A DNA stretch of 8,216 bases. Origin: Phycisphaerales bacterium UBA1926 (GTDB lineage: Bacteria > Planctomycetota > Phycisphaerae > Phycisphaerales > UBA1924). Location of the stretch: NCBI GenBank assembly GCA_002337215.1, contig DDFO01000031.1, positions 10,503 to 18,718 on the forward strand. The letters are read 5' to 3'. The notes under the pieces were generated by a model that saw only the letters and a list, made by a program, of their open reading frames with translations, did no database searches and was not told the DNA's origin. The translations under genes and the position numbers were made by a program. This document shows, piece by piece, positions 5,393 through 8,216 of the stretch. Numbering within the stretch: position 1 is the first letter of the stretch; the number at the start of each line of letters is the position of its first letter.

Positions 5393-5656
5393 TCACTGAT
5401 CCTTGAAGTAATCGATGTTGAGCTGGACGTAGTTGTCCCACTCCTTGGGCAGGTCTTCATCCTGGTAGATGGCGCTGACGGGGCACTCGTCGACGCAGAG
5501 CCCGCAGTCGATGCAGGTATCGGGGTCGATGAAGAGCTGCTCGGCCGTCTCGTAGGCCGGGTCGTCCTTGGTCGGATGGATGCAATCGACCGGGCAGACA
5601 TCCACGCAGGCGGTGTCCTTGGTCCCGATGCACGGCTCAGCGATGATGTGCGGCAT
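5393..5656 (-). CDS. fdxA: Seven-iron ([3Fe-4S][4Fe-4S]) ferredoxin
   Basis: This is an 87-residue cytoplasmic electron carrier. Residues 9-25 carry C-x7-C-x3-C-x3-C (PCIGTKDTACVDVCPVDC), with Cys 9, 17, 21 and 25. Residues 48-59 carry C-x2-C-x2-C-x3-CP (CIDCGLCVDECP), with Cys 48, 51, 54 and 58. The seven-residue gap after the first Cys and the lead-in MPHIIAEPCIG match the Thermus/Azotobacter seven-iron class. In that class, Cys 9, 17 and 58 should hold the 3Fe cluster, and Cys 21, 48, 51 and 54 the 4Fe cluster; Cys25 is extra. A loop of about 22 residues between the motifs is longer than in Thermus. The ATG at 5656 has a GAGGAA ribosome binding site 5 bases away; the longer frame to 5734 is untranslated leader. 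The gene is divergent from the UbiA prenyltransferase and 23 bases upstream of the orphan. Its redox partner cannot be read from context. Confidence 0.93.
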   Translation of the reverse strand: MPHIIAEPCIGTKDTACVDVCPVDCIHPTKDDPAYETAEQLFIDPDTCIDCGLCVDECPVSAIYQDEDLPKEWDNYVQLNIDYFKDQ

Positions 5657-5724
5657 AGCGATTCCTCGAGCAACAAACTTTGAGACCCGACCCGTGCCCG
5701 CCAAGGGCCCGCTCCGGACTGACC

Positions 5725-5759
5725 ATCCTAGCAAGCTTCGGTCGGTGTGCCCCTAGGCT
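5725..5759. promoter_or_regulatory. Overlapping divergent promoter region (ferredoxin / UbiA)
   Basis: A leftward -10-like TAGGAT lies at 5730-5725, about 69 bases before the ferredoxin ATG. A rightward -10-like TAGGCT lies at 5754-5759 and ends 6 bases before the UbiA ATG. Neither has a convincing -35. The two elements sit within 35 bases of each other, so the polymerases could compete. Confidence 0.4.
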
Positions 5760-5765
5760 TTCGGT

Positions 5766-6974
5766 ATGACCACCGAGCCCGACGCGGCGGGGAGCGCACA
5801 ACCCGATCCCCCCGCCCAACCCGTCCACCCCACACCGGGCGAGCCCACCCGCGAACCTGACCGGCAACCAGAAGGGCAACCTGACCCGGACACGATCCCG
5901 CTCGAGCCCGAGCAGGTTGCCGACCCCGAGCCCGAATCGGGCAGCGGTGTCAAGCCGGAACTGTCGGCCCTCCCGCCGTCGGCTCGGCCTGCCGGCAAGG
6001 GCACGCTCGCCGCGAAGATCGCCATTGCGTTCGCGGATATCAAGATCGCCCATTCGCTGTTCGCGCTCCCGTTCGCCGTTCTCGCGGCCTTTCTCGCGGG
6101 GCCGGGACGCGCGATGACGCTCCACACGCGGGCCGTCGCCGAGGCCGACGAGGGCGCGGCGCCGCCCGAGTTCGCCTTCGGCTGGTGGTCGTTCGCTGTC
6201 AAACTGGGGCTGATCGTCCTGTGCATGGTCTTCGCGCGCACGTGGGCGATGCTCGTGAACCGGATCGCGGACCGCACGCTCGACGCGGAGAACCCGCGGA
6301 CGGCCAAGCGGGCGTTCGCCGCGGGGAGGCTCTCGACCGCCGACGGGCTGCTCATGCTCGCGGGGTCCGCGGGGCTCTTCATCGCGGCGTGCGCGATGTT
6401 CACCGTCTTCTTCGACAACCAATGGCCGCTCTACGGCTCGATCCCCGTGCTGATCTGGATCGCGTTCTACTCGTTCACCAAACGCTTCACGCTGCTGTGC
6501 CACGTCTTCCTGGGCAGCGCACTGGCGGTGAGCCCGATCGCCGCGGCGGTCGCGGTCGATCCCCAGTCGCTCCGGCTGCTGACCAGCACGGGGCCTTCGA
6601 TCTATCTGCTCGCGGCGATGGTGCTCTGCTGGGTCGCGGGGTTCGATGTGATCTACGCGCTCCAGGACCACGAGCACGACGCCGAGGCGGGGCTGCACAG
6701 CATCCCCGCGAGACTCGGGCCCCGCCGGGCGATCTTCCTGAGCCGGGTGCTGCACCTCGCCTGCCTCGGCGCGCTGCTCGGGGCGTGGGCGTTCAACCCC
6801 AATCTGGGGCAGGTCTTCGGGATCGGCGTCGGCGCGACGGCGGTGCTGCTGGTCGCCGAGCACCTGGTCCTCGTCAAGCGGGGCGAGGCCGGGCTGAACA
6901 TGGCGTTCTTCACGCTCAACGGGGTCATCAGCCTTGTGCTGGGGGCAACGGGCATCGCCGATCTGTTCCTGTGA
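5766..6974 (+). CDS. UbiA-family aromatic polyprenyltransferase, MqnP-like
   Basis: This integral membrane enzyme joins a polyprenyl diphosphate to an aromatic acid in quinone synthesis. It is 402 aa. Residues 1-78 are a Pro/Glu/Asp-rich extension without family similarity. The UbiA domain runs from about 80 to 402 with eight or nine hydrophobic segments. The first Mg-diphosphate motif is NRIADRTLDAENPRTAKR (Asn165, Asp169, Asp173). The second is DVIYALQDHEHDAEAGLHSI (Asp294, Asp301, Asp305). NPRTxxR, YSFTKRFTLLCH and YALQDxxxD are typical of the subgroup of 4-hydroxybenzoate prenyltransferase-like enzymes assigned to futalosine-route menaquinone synthesis (MqnP); the exact substrate is inferred. 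The ATG at 5766 has no ribosome binding site, and a TAGGCT -10-like element ends 6 bases upstream, suggesting a leaderless transcript. The acidic-proline extension is an addition to the usual length of about 290-300 aa. Confidence 0.92.
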   Translation: MTTEPDAAGSAQPDPPAQPVHPTPGEPTREPDRQPEGQPDPDTIPLEPEQVADPEPESGSGVKPELSALPPSARPAGKGTLAAKIAIAFADIKIAHSLFALPFAVLAAFLAGPGRAMTLHTRAVAEADEGAAPPEFAFGWWSFAVKLGLIVLCMVFARTWAMLVNRIADRTLDAENPRTAKRAFAAGRLSTADGLLMLAGSAGLFIAACAMFTVFFDNQWPLYGSIPVLIWIAFYSFTKRFTLLCHVFLGSALAVSPIAAAVAVDPQSLRLLTSTGPSIYLLAAMVLCWVAGFDVIYALQDHEHDAEAGLHSIPARLGPRRAIFLSRVLHLACLGALLGAWAFNPNLGQVFGIGVGATAVLLVAEHLVLVKRGEAGLNMAFFTLNGVISLVLGATGIADLFL

Positions 6975-7025
6975 GGATCCACAGCCCCGGAACCGCGTTT
7001 TCGGAACCCATGCTGTGTCCTTGGG

Positions 7026-7043
7026 TTTCAAAATATTCTGAAA
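7026..7043. promoter_or_regulatory. AT-rich near-palindrome, likely operator of the GbsR-like gene
   Basis: TTTCAAAATATTCTGAAA is symmetric at 16 of 18 positions around AATATT, in otherwise very GC-rich DNA. It ends 6 bases before the predicted -35 box of the GbsR-like gene. Dimeric MarR/GbsR-type regulators bind palindromes of this size, so autoregulation is likely but not shown. Confidence 0.45.
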
Positions 7044-7049
7044 ACAATG

Positions 7050-7077
7050 TGGACTACCCCGCCCACGATGCGATACT
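7050..7077 (+). promoter_or_regulatory. Predicted promoter giving a leaderless GbsR mRNA
   Basis: TGGACT (7050-7055) and GATACT (7072-7077) are separated by 16 bases, and each matches the sigma-70 consensus at four of six positions. The -10 ends 6 bases before ATG 7084, so the transcript would start at or next to the start codon. No ribosome binding site is present. Confidence 0.5.
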
Positions 7078-7083
7078 TGGGGT

Positions 7084-7680
7084 ATGACGCCCTCCCGGCA
7101 GACAACCCCCGACAAACGAACACCGCGCGACGAGCACGACATCGAGCGATTCATCGAGGCGTGGGGCCGGATGGGCAGCGTCTGGGGCATCAGCCGCACG
7201 ATGGCGGAGGTCCACGCGTTGCTCTACATCACGGGCGAGGCGATGTGCACCGACGACATCATGGGCCGGCTCGAGATCAGCCGGGGCAACGCGTCGATGT
7301 CCGTGCGGGCGCTGCTCGACTGGGGCGTGATCGCCCGCGTGCACCGTCGCGGCGACCGCAAGGAGTACTTCCAGGCCGAGCAGGACATCTGGTCGATCTT
7401 CCGCGCGATCGTCCGCGAGCGGGTCAAGCGAGAAGTGGACCCGCTGCTGGTGAGCCTGCACGAGATCCGGGACCGGACACGCGAGAACGGCGCGAAGCCC
7501 GAGAGCGACATCGACCACCGGCTCGACGACATGATCGGGTTCTTCGAGGACGCGACCCGGCTCGCCCAGCGGTTCACCGGGCCGAGCGGATCGGGGCTCA
7601 AGCTCGCGGCCTCGCTGCTGAGCGTGACCGACAAGATCGACAGCGTGACAGGCCGCAAGGCTCGGAAGGGGTCGGCATGA
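7084..7680 (+). CDS. GbsR/MarR-family transcriptional regulator
   Basis: The product is a 198-residue cytoplasmic dimeric DNA-binding regulator. After a polar N-terminus, residues 19-45 hold the family signature IERFIEAWGRMGSVWGISRT followed by MAEVHALLY. The winged helix-turn-helix spans about 54-97 (DIMGRLEISRGNASMSVRAL, then wing VHRRGDRKEYF). Residues 101-130 match the dimerisation helix of GbsR proteins (DIWSIFRAIVRERVKREVDP). In Bacillus, GbsR represses choline-to-glycine betaine genes; other members have other ligands, so this ligand is unknown. An AT-rich near-palindrome lies upstream. The ATG at 7084 is preferred because the family signature begins soon after and a -10 box lies 6 bases before it. 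Its stop overlaps the next gene's start (ATGA). Confidence 0.88.
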   Translation: MTPSRQTTPDKRTPRDEHDIERFIEAWGRMGSVWGISRTMAEVHALLYITGEAMCTDDIMGRLEISRGNASMSVRALLDWGVIARVHRRGDRKEYFQAEQDIWSIFRAIVRERVKREVDPLLVSLHEIRDRTRENGAKPESDIDHRLDDMIGFFEDATRLAQRFTGPSGSGLKLAASLLSVTDKIDSVTGRKARKGSA

Positions 7681-8135
7681 CCCGGGCGCACACCAACGAC
7701 TGCAACGGGGTCTCGGGGCCGCAGGCGGCCGGGCGCGGGGCCGGAGATGGCACCGCCGCTCGGCGTTCGGCGTCGATCCGCTGGAAGGTCGGATCGACGG
7801 CGGGGCGTCGCGCGTTCGGCGTTGACAGCGACACGATCGCGCTCGAACTCCGCGTGGTGGAGTCCGAAGCGGGCGCCTGGTCGGGCGCGGTCCGCGTCAT
7901 GGGCGAGGGCACCGACCCCAAGCAACTCGACGAGCGCCCGATCGCGGTGCGTTGGCAGCCGGACGCGGAACTGGGCTTGCTCCACATCGACGCGGACGGG
8001 TTCGTGCGCGCCACGATCGACACCAGCAACGGCACACCCCGACTCCTCTACGCACGCTCGGGTGTGCTGGGTGAGCTGGGCCTGGGGGGCGGTCGGTACG
8101 AACCCGAGGGCACGGAGCTCGACGGCGCGGCGTGA
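7677..8135 (+). CDS. Unknown protein translationally coupled to the GbsR-like regulator
   Basis: The product is 152 aa. It starts at the ATG within the ATGA overlap with the regulator's stop codon, which indicates coupled translation and equal dosage. The same frame is open back to 7047, but that part is the Arg/Pro-rich shadow of the regulator gene. Residues 1-35 are Gly/Ala/Arg-rich and probably disordered. Residues about 36-140 look beta-rich, with alternating hydrophobics (SIRWKVGSTAG, TIALELRVVESEAG, AVRVMGEG, IAVRWQPDAELGLLHIDADG, RLLYARSGVLGELGLGGGRY). There is no signal peptide, membrane helix or catalytic motif. I do not recognise the family. The coupling suggests a partner, ligand sensor or target of the regulator. 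Confidence 0.75.
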   Translation: MTRAHTNDCNGVSGPQAAGRGAGDGTAARRSASIRWKVGSTAGRRAFGVDSDTIALELRVVESEAGAWSGAVRVMGEGTDPKQLDERPIAVRWQPDAELGLLHIDADGFVRATIDTSNGTPRLLYARSGVLGELGLGGGRYEPEGTELDGAA

Positions 8136-8216
8136 GTCGCGTTCACTGCGAAATCGTGAGGACCGATTGCACGGCTGGCCTGGCCTTGCGGGCGGGGTGC
8201 CATGGAGACGGCGCAG
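8136..8216. other. Short terminal non-coding segment
   Basis: Nothing is firmly called here. An ATG at 8202 opens a frame (METAQ) running off the window but has no clear ribosome binding site. A single GTTCAC half-site occurs near 8145 without a properly spaced partner. Confidence 0.4.

Noticed and set aside
5637..7199. Leftward 520-codon frame opposite UbiA
   Set aside because: An Arg/Glu/Pro-rich shadow of the UbiA gene, whose membrane segments and catalytic motifs are clear.
7047..7676. N-terminal extension of the last gene back to 7047
   Set aside because: It overlaps the GbsR-like gene in another frame and is Arg/Pro-rich; the ATGA overlap gives the natural start.
8145..8165. Second copy of the repressor operator
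   Set aside because: Only one GTTCAC half-site is present; the partner is degenerate (GTGAGG) and wrongly spaced.

Overview
The window is GC-rich (protein-coding parts strongly so, with most codons ending in G or C) and looks like a chromosomal stretch of a planctomycete, most likely Phycisphaerae. This assignment is inference. It rests on base composition, a polytopic membrane protein that resembles the planctomycete DUF6677 family, an RR-rich conserved hypothetical of planctomycete flavour, and a UbiA-type prenyltransferase of the futalosine-menaquinone (MqnP-like) kind. I see no phage structural genes, integrase, transposase, CRISPR array, tRNA or rRNA.

Layout. Positions 1-181 may hold the start of a leftward gene with an Arg-Gly-Gly repeat. 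A regulatory gap follows, then a rightward gene (638-1648) for an XRE-type repressor with a LexA/CI-like S24 self-cleavage domain. Its promoter carries a perfect 18-bp palindrome across the -10 box plus a third half-site, which suggests autorepression. Next is a leftward pair of membrane proteins (2633-1938 and 1945-1685, overlapping by 8 bases). A divergent promoter region follows, then two rightward genes: an extremely acidic small protein (2858-3208) and a 194-aa conserved hypothetical (3299-3883). A gene-free stretch (3884-4271) contains a strong bidirectional terminator. Then come two leftward genes: a seven-iron ferredoxin (5656-5393) and, 23 bases downstream, a 365-aa orphan with two CxxC motifs and lower GC3 (5369-4272). 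Finally, rightward, there is the UbiA prenyltransferase (5766-6974), a GbsR/MarR-type regulator (7084-7680), and a coupled unknown protein (7677-8135).

How the parts fit. The S24 repressor is self-contained: sensor, switch and operator are all visible, but no target operon is seen here. The ferredoxin and prenyltransferase are divergently transcribed from a shared gap of about 110 bases and may both serve redox/quinone metabolism. The GbsR-like regulator has an AT-rich near-palindrome just upstream of its own promoter. UbiA and GbsR both appear to be translated from leaderless mRNAs, each with a -10-like hexamer ending 6 bases before the ATG. No complete new system is evident. The most testable new elements are the S24 repressor with its operator, the GbsR-linked pair, and the Cys-motif orphan.
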